From: Micromonospora halotolerans
Lineage (GTDB): Bacteria > Actinomycetota > Actinomycetes > Mycobacteriales > Micromonosporaceae
Length of the DNA stretch: 64,000 bases
Direction of reading: 5' to 3'
NCBI RefSeq assembly: GCF_032108445.1
Contig: NZ_CP134876.1
Coordinates: forward strand, 992,001-1,056,000
Positions 34,040-42,799 of this stretch are shown here, one piece after another. A program made the position numbers and the translations under genes. Numbering within the stretch: the first letter of the stretch is position 1; each line of letters starts with the position of its first letter. Below the pieces are notes generated by a model, which was not told the origin of the DNA, did not search any database, and worked only from the letters and a program-made list of their open reading frames with translations.

Positions 34040-35682
34040 TCGACCCCCAGCAGGAGCGGATAGTGCGGCTGCCCGCCCTCGTACGCCTGCACCTCGACGA
34101 ACGGCCAGGACCGCTCGACGTGCTCGCGTACGCGGTCGGCCAGCCCGGCCGGGGCGTCCGCCCCGCAGAGCAGGGTGACCAGCTCGCCACCACCGCCGAG
34201 CATCCGGTCGACCACGGCGGTGCAGGTGCCGAGGAGGTCGGCGCCGATGAGGTGCACCTCCCCCTCGACCAGCGCCAGCACGTCGCCCGGCCGGCACGGC
34301 CCGGCCACGGTGAGCGCCTCTCTGCTCGCGTGGCAGACCTCGGCGTAGCGGCAGGCGCCGGCAGCCTCGGCCATGGCGATGACGTCGTCCTCGAAGCGCC
34401 GCTGCGGGTCCCGCACGGCGAGGGCGGCGAGGGCCTGCACCGGCGACCGGGTGGGCACGACGCTCACCTTCACCCCGAGCCCGTGCGCCTCCCGGGCGGC
34501 GGCGCTCGCCACCGACTGGGTGTTGGGGTCGTTGGGCAGCACCACGACCCGGGCGGCGCGCGTGGCCCGGATGGCGTCGAGCAGCTCGCCGGTGGACGGG
34601 TTGGCCGGCACCACGGTGGCGCCCTCGGCGCCGAACAGCTCGGCGATGCCGGCGCCGGTGGCGACCACCACGGCGGCCCGGCCGTCGGGCCGCGCCGCCG
34701 GAGGCGACGGTGCCGGGGCCGGGGCCGCCTGGTCGGCGAACCGGGTCACCGTGATCCGGTGCGGCCGGCCGGCCACCACGCCGGCCTCGACGGCCGCCCC
34801 GACGTCATTGACGTGCACGTGCACGTTCCACGTGCCTCGGTCGCCGACGATCACCAGGGAGTCGCCGAGGGTGTCCAGCTCGCCGCGCAGCCGGGCCACC
34901 GCCTCGTCGGTGGCGTCGAGCAGGTACTGCACCTCGTAGGCGTACGCCGGGGAGCCGGTCTCGCGGACGGCGGTGGCGGGCGCGTGGGCCGCGGGCGGCG
35001 CGGGCGCCGGCTGCCGTGGGCTCTCCCCGGTGACCACCTCGACCAGCGCGTCGAGCAGCAGGCAGAGGCCGCGCCCGCCGGCGTCGACGACGCCGGCCCG
35101 GGCGAGCGCGGGCAACTGCTCGGGGGTACGCGCCAGCGCGCGGGTCGCCTCGCCGGCCGCCGCCCGGGCCACCGCACACAGGTCGTCGGTGTCCGCCTGC
35201 TCGGCCGCGCGGGCGGCGGCGGCGACCACGCTGAGCAGGGTGCCCTCGACCGGGTGGGCGACCGCGGCGTAGGCGGCGGTGGTGGCGTCGGCCAGCGCGG
35301 CGGCGAGCTGCCGGCCGCGGACCGCCGGTGCGGCGGAGAGCGCGTCGGCGAAGCCGCGCAGGATCTGCGAGACGATCACCCCGGAGTTGCCCCGCGCCCC
35401 GAGCAGCGCGCCCCGGGCCATCAGCCGCAGGGCGTGGCCGTGCGGGGTGTGCCCGTCTTCGGGGAGGGTCTCCAGGTCCATGGCGAGGGCCTGCTGGGCC
35501 GAGGTGAGGGTGAGCACCAGGTTGGTGCCGGTGTCGCCGTCGGGGACCGGGTAGACGTTGAGCTCGTCGATCTCGCCCTGGTGGCGCTGGAGGGCGGCCA
35601 GCCCGCTCGCGCACCAGCGGCGCACCGCGGCGGCGTCGAGGGTGTCCAGCACGTCGGGAAGCCTACTGGCGCGCACCGACAC
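34036..35682 (-). CDS. DAK2/DegV-type fatty acid kinase subunit (FakA-like)
   Basis: A 548-residue protein with an N-terminal DAK phosphatase/kinase domain: LDAAAVRRWCASGLAALQ, the nucleotide loop NVYPVPDGDTGTNL, then RGNSGVIVSQILRGFA, and a C-terminal EDD-like domain with VVLPNDPNTQSVASAA and VVPTRSPVQALAALAV. FakA orthologues phosphorylate fatty acids bound to FakB and feed PlsX/PlsY phospholipid synthesis. A plsX gene is 8 kb away. The neighbour order DAK2-recG is widespread. No FakB (DegV) partner is in the window. Confidence 0.9.
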   Translation of the reverse strand: MSVRASRLPDVLDTLDAAAVRRWCASGLAALQRHQGEIDELNVYPVPDGDTGTNLVLTLTSAQQALAMDLETLPEDGHTPHGHALRLMARGALLGARGNSGVIVSQILRGFADALSAAPAVRGRQLAAALADATTAAYAAVAHPVEGTLLSVVAAAARAAEQADTDDLCAVARAAAGEATRALARTPEQLPALARAGVVDAGGRGLCLLLDALVEVVTGESPRQPAPAPPAAHAPATAVRETGSPAYAYEVQYLLDATDEAVARLRGELDTLGDSLVIVGDRGTWNVHVHVNDVGAAVEAGVVAGRPHRITVTRFADQAAPAPAPSPPAARPDGRAAVVVATGAGIAELFGAEGATVVPANPSTGELLDAIRATRAARVVVLPNDPNTQSVASAAAREAHGLGVKVSVVPTRSPVQALAALAVRDPQRRFEDDVIAMAEAAGACRYAEVCHASREALTVAGPCRPGDVLALVEGEVHLIGADLLGTCTAVVDRMLGGGGELVTLLCGADAPAGLADRVREHVERSWPFVEVQAYEGGQPHYPLLLGVE

Positions 35683-35791
35683 CCGCCGGGGCCGGCCGCT
35701 CCCGCCCGGCGTGTCCGGGACGGCCCGGGCACCCGCCCGTCGCTCGCCGGCCGTGCCCGCCGGTACGCTGGGCCGGTCCCGACCGGGCCGG

Positions 35792-35831
35792 TTGGGCGTC
35801 TGGGCGTGTCATCGGGTAACCTGGCCAGGTT
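35792..35831 (+). promoter_or_regulatory. rpmB promoter overlapped by a palindrome
   Basis: A 14-bp perfect palindrome AACCTGGCCAGGTT (35818-35831) overlaps a -10-like TAACCT (35817-35822). A -35 candidate TTGGGC at 35792-35797 leaves a 19-base spacer. The palindrome could be an operator over the rpmB start point, or the 5' end of a leader hairpin. Confidence 0.5.
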
Positions 35832-35886
35832 GCCCGGGCTGCGCCTGGCGGCGACCTCATGAACGTTTCAATCCCAGGAGTATCCC

Positions 35887-36078
35887 GTGGCTAGCGTGTG
35901 CGACGTCTGTGGCAAGGGACCGGGCTTCGGCCACAACGTGTCCCACTCGCACCGGCGGACCAACCGCCGCTGGAACCCGAACATCCAGTCGGTGCGTACC
36001 CCGGCCGGTGGCGGCAACACCAAGAAGTTGCAGGTCTGCACCTCGTGCATCAAGGCCGGCAAGGTCACCCGCGCCTGA
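35887..36078 (+). CDS. rpmB: 50S ribosomal protein L28
   Basis: A 63-residue L28 with start GTG 35887 behind AGGAG. The zinc ribbon is intact: CDVC (residues 5-8) and CTSC (51-54), so this is the zinc-containing (C+) form. It opens with [20 protein letters not shown] and ends in KVTRA. It is divergent from the DAK2 gene and is followed by a strong hairpin terminator. Confidence 0.97.
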   Translation: MASVCDVCGKGPGFGHNVSHSHRRTNRRWNPNIQSVRTPAGGGNTKKLQVCTSCIKAGKVTRA

Positions 36079-36108
36079 CGCGGTAGCACCGCCTTCATCG
36101 CTTCGCCG

Positions 36109-36141
36109 GATGCCGGCGGACCCCTCGGGTCCGCCGGCATC
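36109..36141 (+). terminator. rpmB terminator
   Basis: A perfect 15-bp stem GATGCCGGCGGACCC / GGGTCCGCCGGCATC with a 3-base loop lies 30 bases after the rpmB stop. Confidence 0.8.
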
Positions 36142-36264
36142 TGTCGTGTCCGCACACCTCCGCTGACGCGTCGCCGACCGTCCGGCGACCGGCCGCGCCG
36201 GCCCGGTTAAGGTGCTGCTGCGCCGGCCGTCCGTTCCGGCGTCAGGCGTGGGGAGGTACGACCC

Positions 36265-37521
36265 GTGGAGCTGGACCTGGGGCGGGAGCAGCTGGTGGTG
36301 ATCGGCGGGTCGTTCGGCTCGCTGCGCTGGTTCGACCAGGAGCTGCCGCCCGACAGCGTGGTCCTGGTCGAGGAGCCGGATGTGATCCGCCGCCGCGGCC
36401 TGGACCGTTTCGTCGCCGGGCTGTCGATGGTCGCCCGGCTGGTCCCGGCCGAGTACCAGACCGGGTTCGACGCCGACGACCTGCTCACCCGGGAGCCCGG
36501 CCTCGCCGGCGCCCGGCTGGTCCTGCCCGGCCTGGAGTACGCGGTCGGCGCCGCCGCCCGGCTGGCCGACCGGCTCGGTCTGCCCGGCGCCGGGGTGGCC
36601 GCCGCCGACGTCTTCTCCGACAAGCACCGGATGCGGCTGCTCGCCGACGAAACCGGCCTGGCCAACCCGGCCTACGAGCTGGTCGAGGACCCGGCCCGGG
36701 CGGCGGAGTTCGCCCGCGCGCACGGCGGCCGGTGCGTGCTCAAGCCCACCCGCCGCTCCGGCAGCCTGGGCGTGCAGCTGGTCACCGACCCGGCGGAGAT
36801 CGCCGGGCGCTGGGCGGCCAGCGCCGCCCCGCCGGAGCCGGCCGAGGCGGTCGAGCGTGGCCTGCCCACCGGGGTGCTGGTGGAGGAGTTGCTGGTCGGG
36901 TCGGAGCACAGCGTCGAGCTGCTGGTCGCCGAGGGCGAGACGATCTTCGCCAACGTCACCGACAAGCGGATCGCCGGCGGCCGGTACCCGGTGGAGACCG
37001 GGCACACCGTGCCGTCCGCGCTGCCGGGGCCGGCGCAGGGGGCGTTGCGGGACGCGGCGGTCCGGCTCGCCGGGGCGGCCGGCTTCCGCAGCGGGATGCT
37101 GCACAGCGAATGGATCATGGTCGACGGGGTGCCGACGCTTGTCGAGTGCGCCGCCCGGATGCCGGGCGACATGATCACCGCGCTGGTCTCGATCGCCTAC
37201 GAGGTCGATTTCATCGAGGCGTACCTGCGGGTGCTGCGCGGCGAGCGGCCCGCGCTGCCGGCCCGGCCGACCGGCGCGGCGGCCGTCGAGTTCCTGACCG
37301 CCCCGCCCGGCCGGGTCACCGCGGTGGACGGCCGGCGGGCCGCCCTGCGGGTGCCGGGGGTGCTCGACCTGCAGATCGAGGCGAAGGTCGGGGACCACGT
37401 GCCGGAGCTGCTCTCCTCGGCGCACCGCAGCGGGCACCTGCTGGCCTGGGGCGCCACCCCCGCCGAGGCGGAGGGCGCCGCCCGCAAGGCCGCCGGCGAG
37501 ATCCGGATCACCGTCGGCTGA
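36265..37521 (+). CDS. ATP-grasp domain ligase of unknown substrate
   Basis: A 418-residue ATP-grasp enzyme starting at GTG 36265 behind GGGAGG. The N-terminal region (~1-125) is a preATP-grasp domain (VVIGGSFGSLRWFD). The ATP-grasp core has a lysine strand RCVLKPTRRSGSLGVQLV and the lid VLVEELLVGSEHSVELLV. It then has the metal-binding segment LHSEWIMVDGVPTLVECAAR with MPGDMI. The C-terminal domain is of the type seen in peptide/amino-acid ligases of the BL00235/carnosine-synthase group. These couple a carboxylate to an amine via acyl-phosphate; the substrate here is unknown. It is a single gene between rpmB and a convergent GNAT gene. Confidence 0.85.
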   Translation: MELDLGREQLVVIGGSFGSLRWFDQELPPDSVVLVEEPDVIRRRGLDRFVAGLSMVARLVPAEYQTGFDADDLLTREPGLAGARLVLPGLEYAVGAAARLADRLGLPGAGVAAADVFSDKHRMRLLADETGLANPAYELVEDPARAAEFARAHGGRCVLKPTRRSGSLGVQLVTDPAEIAGRWAASAAPPEPAEAVERGLPTGVLVEELLVGSEHSVELLVAEGETIFANVTDKRIAGGRYPVETGHTVPSALPGPAQGALRDAAVRLAGAAGFRSGMLHSEWIMVDGVPTLVECAARMPGDMITALVSIAYEVDFIEAYLRVLRGERPALPARPTGAAAVEFLTAPPGRVTAVDGRRAALRVPGVLDLQIEAKVGDHVPELLSSAHRSGHLLAWGATPAEAEGAARKAAGEIRITVG

Positions 37522-37524
37522 CGG

Positions 37525-37992
37525 TCAGAGGGTGCGGCCGTAGGAGAGGCAGCCCGGGGCGTCCCGGTAGAAGCCGAAGTTCGGGATCCGCTCGTAGCCG
37601 GCCGAGGTGTACATGCCGATCGCCTCGGGCTGCCGGTCGCCGCACTCCAGGATCATCCGCTTGCGGCCGTGGTCCCGGGCGGACCGCTCGACGGCCGCGA
37701 GCACCGCGCGGGCCACGCCCCGGCCCCGGGCGGCGGGCGCCGTGTACATCCGCTTCAGCTCGGCCGTACCGCCGTCGTCGCCGTGGCTGCGCCAGCCGCC
37801 GCAGCCCACCGGCTCACCGTCGAGGTAGGCGACCAGGAAGGTGCCGGCCGGCGGCTCGAACTCGGCCGCGTCGACCGGCGTGTCGTCGCCGCTGCCACCG
37901 TACCGCTGGCCGAGGTCGGCCAGGGCCGCCCGGATCAGCGCCTGCGACTCGGGCGCGTCGAAGCGCCGCACCCGGATCTCGATCTCGCTCAC
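37525..37992 (-). CDS. GNAT-family N-acetyltransferase
   Basis: 155 residues from GTG 37992. Strand beta-4 with KRMYTAPAARGRGVARAVLA is the acetyl-CoA signature (RGRGVA). A conserved stretch LECGDRQPEAIGMYTSAGYE follows. It converges on the ATP-grasp gene with only 3 bases between stops. Substrate unknown. Confidence 0.9.
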   Translation of the reverse strand: MSEIEIRVRRFDAPESQALIRAALADLGQRYGGSGDDTPVDAAEFEPPAGTFLVAYLDGEPVGCGGWRSHGDDGGTAELKRMYTAPAARGRGVARAVLAAVERSARDHGRKRMILECGDRQPEAIGMYTSAGYERIPNFGFYRDAPGCLSYGRTL

Positions 37993-38055
37993 GGAATGCA
38001 GGGTACGACCGGGATCGGGCCCGCCCGGAGCCCGATCACCCGCATCGGACGCAGA

Positions 38056-39003
38056 TCACTCCGTGCGGCGGAAGTGGTCCCAGCCGGCGGGGCCCGCGTA
38101 CGGCGCGCCGTCCACGGTCACCCCGGCGCCCTCGGTCACCCGCCCGACCGGCCGCCAGCCCTCCGGCAGCGTCGCCGTCGCCGGGAAGGTCGCGGCCAGG
38201 GCGTGGTCGTCGCCCCCGCCGAGGATCCAGGAGTACGGGTCGACGCCGAGCGCCTGCGCCGCGTCGCGCATCTGCCGGGGCACCTCGAACGCCTCCCGGG
38301 TCAGGTCGACGGCCACCCCGCTGGCCTTCGCCACATGCCCCAGGTCGGCCAGCAGCCCGTCCGACACGTCGATCATGGCGGTGGCGCCGTGGCGGGCGGC
38401 CTCGGGGCCGGCCGCGTACGGGACCTCGGGCCGGCGGAACGCCTCGACCAGCAGCCGCGGCGTGCGGAAGCCCCGGGACAGCACCGTGTAGCCGGCCGCC
38501 GCCCAGCCGGTGCGCCCGGCGAGCGCCACCACGTCACCCGGGCGGGCGCCGGAGCGCACGACCGGCGGCCGGCCGCCCAGGTCACCGAGGGCGGTCACCG
38601 CGACGGTCAGCGTCGGGCTGGCGGACATGTCCCCGCCGACCACGCTCGCGCCCACCAGGGCCGCCTCGGCGCCCAGCCCGTCGGCCAGCTCCTCGGCCCA
38701 GCCCGGGTCGAGGTCGGCCGGCATGCAGAGCGCGACCAGCAGCGCGGTCGGGGTGGCCCCCATGGCCGCGATGTCGGCCAGGTTGGCCGCCGCCGCCCGG
38801 TGGCCCACGTCCCGGGCCCCCGACCAGTCCCGGCGGAAGTGCCGCCCCTCGACCAGCACGTCGGTGGAGGCGACCACCCGCCGGTCCGGCGCCGCCACCA
38901 CCGCCCCGTCGTCGCCGGGGCCGAGCAGGCAGCTCTCCCCGTACGACAGCCGGGCGGTCACCCGGTCGATCAGCCCGAACTCCCCGACACCCGCGACCGT
39001 CAT
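38056..39003 (-). CDS. thiL: Thiamine-monophosphate kinase
   Basis: 315 residues from ATG 39003 with GAGGGG upstream; a start further upstream is unsupported. ThiL phosphorylates TMP to thiamine diphosphate. The opening GEFGLIDRVTARL is typical. The ATP/metal motif is LLGPGDDGAVV, VSTDVLVEGRHFRRDW follows (here as ASTDVLVEGRHF), the central motif is MIDVSDGLLADLGHVA and the C-terminal motif is LGGGDDHALA. The order thiL-(others)-ddl is common in actinomycetes. Confidence 0.95.
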   Translation of the reverse strand: MTVAGVGEFGLIDRVTARLSYGESCLLGPGDDGAVVAAPDRRVVASTDVLVEGRHFRRDWSGARDVGHRAAAANLADIAAMGATPTALLVALCMPADLDPGWAEELADGLGAEAALVGASVVGGDMSASPTLTVAVTALGDLGGRPPVVRSGARPGDVVALAGRTGWAAAGYTVLSRGFRTPRLLVEAFRRPEVPYAAGPEAARHGATAMIDVSDGLLADLGHVAKASGVAVDLTREAFEVPRQMRDAAQALGVDPYSWILGGGDDHALAATFPATATLPEGWRPVGRVTEGAGVTVDGAPYAGPAGWDHFRRTE

Positions 39004-39168
39004 CCCGTCCCCTCGCCGCGCCTGCACGATTCCGCCCTCCCACCGCCGGTCGTCCCGGCGTGCGCTCGCTCACCGCGTCCAGCCGGCCACCGATAGGGAT
39101 CAGGCCTGCTCCGTAAGGTAGTTTCACCCTTCGGGTCGCCCCACGCGGCGACGGACGGAGGTCGAGTC

Positions 39169-39402
39169 GTGGTACAGGCGTACATCCTCATCCAGACGGA
39201 GGTCGGTCGGGCGCGTGACGTGGCCGGTCTGATCGCGGACCTTGCCGGCGTGGTACGTGTCGACGCCGTCACCGGGCCCTACGACGTGGTCGTCCTCACC
39301 GAGGCGAACACCGTCGACGAGCTCGGCAAACTCATCGTCAGCAAGGTGCAGATGGTGCCCGGCATCACCCGCACCCTCACGTGCTCGGTGGTGCGGCTGT
39401 AA
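39169..39402 (+). CDS. Stand-alone Lrp/AsnC RAM ligand-binding domain
   Basis: A 77-residue single-domain protein from GTG 39169 with GGAGG upstream. The whole length is the regulation-of-amino-acid-metabolism domain (QAYILIQTEVGRARDVAGLI, TGPYDVVVLTEANTVDELG, ITRTLTCSVVRL). There is no HTH, so it cannot bind DNA alone. Such short proteins may oligomerise with full-length Lrp regulators or sense an amino acid. The DUF3515 gene starts at the very next base after its stop. Confidence 0.9.
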   Translation: MVQAYILIQTEVGRARDVAGLIADLAGVVRVDAVTGPYDVVVLTEANTVDELGKLIVSKVQMVPGITRTLTCSVVRL

Positions 39403-40065
39403 GTGGAAGAGATCACGTCCTCCCCCGCTGTCGACGAGTCCCGCCCGGCGCGTCGCGACCGGTCGACCCGGAGCGCCGCGCTCTGGGCGACGCTCATCGC
39501 GGTGCCGGTCACCCTGGCGGTGGCCGGCTTCACCTTCGCCAAGCTGGCTCCGGACTCCCCGGCCGCCGCGCCGAGCCCGTCGGCGAGCGCCACCCGGCCG
39601 CAGTCGACCACGCCGGTCGAGCTGGCGGCCCCCGCGCTGGCCGAGCGCCCGGCCACGGTGTGCCGCGCCCTGGTGTCGCAGCTCCCGGCGACCGTCCGCG
39701 ACCTGGCACAGCGACCGGTCACGGCCGGCGCCGAGCAGAACGCCGCGTACGGCGATCCGGCGCTCACCGTGGCCTGCGGCGGCACGCCGCCGGTCAAGCC
39801 GTGCCCGTCACCCACCGCGGGCGGTCGACTGGCCGATGGCTGCTTCCTCGACACCGACGAGGTGTGGTCGGTCAACAAGGTCTGCTGGCACCCGGCGACG
39901 GAGGCCGGCGCGACGGTGCTGACGGCCGTCGACCGCGAGGTCCCCGTCCAGGTCCGAGTGCCCGACGAGTACGAGCAGCCGCTCAAGTGGGTCACGTCGA
40001 TCTCCGACGCGATCGTCGCCTCGGTGCCCGCCGCGAAGACGGCACCGTCCGGCTGCTCCGCCTGA
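39403..40065 (+). CDS. DUF3515 membrane protein
   Basis: 220 residues from GTG 39403, directly abutting the Lrp-domain stop, so the two are co-transcribed. A TM segment (ALWATLIAVPVTLAVAGFTF) sits at residues ~27-46, followed by a Ser/Thr/Pro linker and an extracytoplasmic domain with five to six cysteines (VCRALVSQLPATVRDL, ACGGTPPVKPC, CFLDTDEVWSVNKVCWHP). It is positionally equivalent to mycobacterial Rv2980 next to ddl. The function is unknown; location suggests an envelope role (inference). Confidence 0.85.
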   Translation: MEEITSSPAVDESRPARRDRSTRSAALWATLIAVPVTLAVAGFTFAKLAPDSPAAAPSPSASATRPQSTTPVELAAPALAERPATVCRALVSQLPATVRDLAQRPVTAGAEQNAAYGDPALTVACGGTPPVKPCPSPTAGGRLADGCFLDTDEVWSVNKVCWHPATEAGATVLTAVDREVPVQVRVPDEYEQPLKWVTSISDAIVASVPAAKTAPSGCSA

Positions 40066-40095
40066 CCGTCGCCGGCCGGTCGCGGCACCGGGGCG

Positions 40096-41190
40096 TCAGC
40101 GGCCGGCGCGGCGCAGGGCCGTGCGGATGAGCCGGTTGACCAGCTTCGGATACTCCAGCCCGCTGGCCGCCCACATCCGGGGGAACATCGACGTCGGGGT
40201 GAAGCCCGGCATCGTGTTGATCTCGTTGAGGTAGACGTCCAGCTCCGGGGTGACGAAGAAGTCGGCCCGGGCCAGTCCGGAGCAGTCCAACGCGGTGAAC
40301 GCGCGGGTCCCGTACTCGCGCACCTGCCGGGTCACGTGCTCGGGCAGGTTCGCCGGGATGTCGTACTCGCAGGCGTCGTCGATGTACTTGGCCTCGAAGT
40401 CGTACCAGTCGTGGCCGGAGACCACCCGCACCTCGGCCAGCACCGACGCCTCGGGGGCGCCGCCGGCCTCGCCCTCCAGCACGCCGCACTCGATCTCCCG
40501 GCCCACGATCGCGCCCTCGACCAGCACCTTGGTGTCGATCTCGCGGGCGGTGGCGACCGCCGCGTCGAGCTGCGCCCAGTCGTCGACCTTGGTGATGCCG
40601 AACGAGGAGCCGGCCCGGGAGGGCTTCACGAAGACCGGCAGCCCGAGGCGCTCCTTGTCCTCCTCGGTCAGCGTCATGCCGGCGCGCAGCACCACGTACG
40701 GGCCGACCGGGATGCCCTCGGCGGCGCAGAGCTTCTTGGTGAACTCCTTGTCCATGGCGGCCGCCGAGGCGAACACGTTCGCGCCGACGTAGGGGATGTC
40801 GGCCATCTCCAGCATGCCCTGGATGGTGCCGTCCTCGCCGTAGGCGCCGTGCAGCACCGGGAAGACCACGTCCACGTCGGCCAGCGCCACGGGGCCCTGG
40901 GCCGGGTCGAGCACCATGAGGCCGCCCACGGCCGGGTCGGCGCGCAGCACCAGCTCGGCGCCGGAGCCGGCGGTGATCTCGGGGAGCTTGCGATCGGCGA
41001 TGGCGAGTTGGCTGGGGTCGCCGCTGGCCAGCACCCACTGGCCCTGCCGGGTGATGCCGACCGGCACGACCTCGAACTCGTCCGGGTCGAGGGCGGCCAG
41101 CACGCTGCCGGCGCTCACGCAGGAGATGCCGTGCTCCGGGCTGCGGCCGCCGAAGACGATCGCCACGCGGGTCTTGCCTGGGGTGGTCAC
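40096..41190 (-). CDS. ddl: D-alanine--D-alanine ligase
   Basis: A 364-residue Ddl that makes the D-Ala-D-Ala dipeptide of peptidoglycan precursors. The N-terminal [20 protein letters not shown], the [20 protein letters not shown] loop, the ATP-grasp strand [15 protein letters not shown] and the C-terminal EINTMPGFT are present. A Tyr (in [11 protein letters not shown]) supports D-Ala rather than D-Lac as second substrate (inference from the family rule). A -10-like TAAGGT lies at 41259-41254 (minus strand). Confidence 0.97.
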   Translation of the reverse strand: MTTPGKTRVAIVFGGRSPEHGISCVSAGSVLAALDPDEFEVVPVGITRQGQWVLASGDPSQLAIADRKLPEITAGSGAELVLRADPAVGGLMVLDPAQGPVALADVDVVFPVLHGAYGEDGTIQGMLEMADIPYVGANVFASAAAMDKEFTKKLCAAEGIPVGPYVVLRAGMTLTEEDKERLGLPVFVKPSRAGSSFGITKVDDWAQLDAAVATAREIDTKVLVEGAIVGREIECGVLEGEAGGAPEASVLAEVRVVSGHDWYDFEAKYIDDACEYDIPANLPEHVTRQVREYGTRAFTALDCSGLARADFFVTPELDVYLNEINTMPGFTPTSMFPRMWAASGLEYPKLVNRLIRTALRRAGR

Positions 41191-41453
41191 TCCGGGTCAC
41201 CTCTTCGTCCACGACTGCGGCTGCCGTGCTCGCCGGGGGCGCTCACCCGCTTGACCTTACTGTGCGTGGCGAGCGTCGGTGGTGGATACCCGGGGAGACG
41301 ACGCAGGGGACGGCAACCGGTCAGCAGACCATATACGGGGAGTAACCGGATGTGACGCGGGCGGTGAGCCCGGGCGGCCGGTGGCGGGACCTGCCCCCGG
41401 CCGCCCGGCTCCCCGCCCCCGTCACCGCGTCCCGGGGGCGGGCCCGGTTCGGC

Positions 41454-41675
41454 TCACTGGTCCGCGGTCCGCCGGCGGCCGACCGCGATGACCTTCACCC
41501 GCTGCCGGCCGGCGCGGACCATGCCCAGCGCCATGAAGGCGCCGGCGATCCGGTCCGCCGCCTCGCGGGTGCTCGCGCCGACCACCTGCCGGCGCCGCTC
41601 GGGGCAGGCCCGCTCGTTGCGCCAGATGCCGTCGAGGGGGCGCACGTCGGTGAGGACCACGAGGAAGCGGGTCAT
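41454..41675 (-). CDS. Small basic protein of unknown function
   Basis: 73 residues from ATG 41675. It opens MTRFLVVLTDVRPLDGIW, has NERACPERRRQVVGASTREA and an Arg-rich C-terminus (VKVIAVGRRRTADQ). There is a strongly basic charge balance and one Cys. It is preceded by a 15-codon mini-ORF whose TGA overlaps its ATG, which argues for translation by coupling since its own ribosome site is weak. It is divergent from the XRE/DUF397 pair. No family recognised. Confidence 0.5.
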   Translation of the reverse strand: MTRFLVVLTDVRPLDGIWRNERACPERRRQVVGASTREAADRIAGAFMALGMVRAGRQRVKVIAVGRRRTADQ

Positions 41676-41719
41676 CGCCGCCCACCCCCGTCGGCGGGGT
41701 GGCAGGCCGTCACCGTCAT
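41672..41719 (-). CDS. Translationally coupled 15-codon mini-ORF
   Basis: From ATG 41719 with a strong GGGAGGG site 6 bases upstream, it reads MTVTACHPADGGGRR and stops at a TGA that overlaps the ATG of the next ORF (ATGA). The arrangement suggests a leader peptide or translational-coupling device for the 73-residue gene. It may be a fortuitous ORF. Confidence 0.4.
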   Translation of the reverse strand: MTVTACHPADGGGRR

Positions 41720-41893
41720 CGCGATCCCTCCCGGTCTGGCGTGCGGTACGGGCACGCGGCGATCGGGTCGTGGGGGAGTAAAACCCGATCACCGCGCGCC
41801 CCATCCCCTCCGGTCACTCACCACCACCGTCGCCACGACAACCGGCGGTGAGGACGCCGTCACAGATTGACAGGTGGACACGCGTGAATGCAA

Positions 41894-41914
41894 CTCTCAT
41901 CGGATTTCTCTCAT
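41894..41914 (+). promoter_or_regulatory. Direct CTCTCAT repeats before the XRE gene
   Basis: CTCTCAT occurs at 41894-41900 and 41908-41914, start-to-start 14 bp. XRE regulators often bind repeats near their own promoter, so this may be an autoregulatory site. Confidence 0.4.
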
Positions 41915-41948
41915 GCCCAAGCTCCCGTTGATGTGCGACCATCGATGC

Positions 41949-42794
41949 ATGGCGCCGAAGACCGCCCGGGCCCGACGGCTCGGCATCGCCCTGCGGACCC
42001 ACCGGGAGGCCGCCGGCCTCACCCTGGAGGCCGCGGCCGACGAGATCAACAGCACCCGGAGCACCCTGTCCCGCTACGAGAACGCGCAGACGCTGGTCAA
42101 CCCGGCCACCGTGCGGGCGCTGCTCACCCTCTACGGGGTGGGGCCCGACGAGATCGCCGGCGCCGTGCAGCTCGCCAAGGACGCCCGCAAGCCCGGCTGG
42201 TGGGTCTCCTACTCGTACCTGCTCGACCGGCGGACCATCGACTTCATCGCCCTGGAGGCGGAGGCCACCGGGATCGCCAACTTCGAGCCGTCGGTGGTGC
42301 CGGGCCTGCTCCAGACCGCCGACTACATCCGCGGGGTGATGCGCGGCGGCCCGCACACCCTCAGCGACGAGCAGGTGGAGCAGCGGGTCAAGCTGCGGCT
42401 CGACCGCCAGCAACGGCTCCTGGGTGACGATCCGCCGATCCTCGACGCCATCATCGACGAGGGGGCGTTGCTGCGCCCGGTCGGGGACCGGACCGTGATG
42501 GGGGGTCAGCTCCAGCACCTGCTGAAGATGGCCGAACTGCCCAACATCACCGTGCAGGTGATCCCCCTCTCCGCCGGATACCACCGGGGGACGCGGGGGT
42601 CGCTGCACATTCTGGAGTTCGCCGATCCGGAGGACCCGATCATCGCCTCGGTGGAGACCGTCGCCGGGCAGATGGTGCTGGACCGGCCGGGCGACCTGCG
42701 CACCTGCACCAAGATCATGGAGCACCTGCGGACCGTGGCGCTGAGCCCGGCGGCCAGCCGGGACGAGCTGCTCCGCCTGCTGAACGAGAGGTAG
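41949..42794 (+). CDS. XRE-family regulator with DUF5753 (Scr1-type)
   Basis: 281 residues from ATG 41949; in-frame ATGs further upstream would give an unusual cysteine-containing extension. The N-terminal HTH is REAAGLTLEAAADEINSTRS and continues SRYENAQTLV. From residue ~90 the DUF5753 domain has EPSVVPGLLQTADYIRGVMR and the C-terminal PDLRTCTKIMEHL-type segment (here GDLRTCTKIMEHLRTVAL). These Scr1-type regulators control development or secondary metabolism in actinomycetes and pair with a DUF397 gene, found here 5 bases downstream. Confidence 0.92.
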   Translation: MAPKTARARRLGIALRTHREAAGLTLEAAADEINSTRSTLSRYENAQTLVNPATVRALLTLYGVGPDEIAGAVQLAKDARKPGWWVSYSYLLDRRTIDFIALEAEATGIANFEPSVVPGLLQTADYIRGVMRGGPHTLSDEQVEQRVKLRLDRQQRLLGDDPPILDAIIDEGALLRPVGDRTVMGGQLQHLLKMAELPNITVQVIPLSAGYHRGTRGSLHILEFADPEDPIIASVETVAGQMVLDRPGDLRTCTKIMEHLRTVALSPAASRDELLRLLNER

Positions 42795-42799
42795 AGAGC

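Noticed and set aside
30998..34063. A ~1020-codon plus-strand open frame opposite the serine hydrolase and recG
   Set aside because: Crosses two real genes and the gap between them, with composition typical of antisense shadow frames.
41352..41870. A plus-strand 172-codon frame between ddl and the XRE gene
   Set aside because: No ribosome site, Arg/Pro-rich content, and opposite to the more plausible small minus-strand gene.
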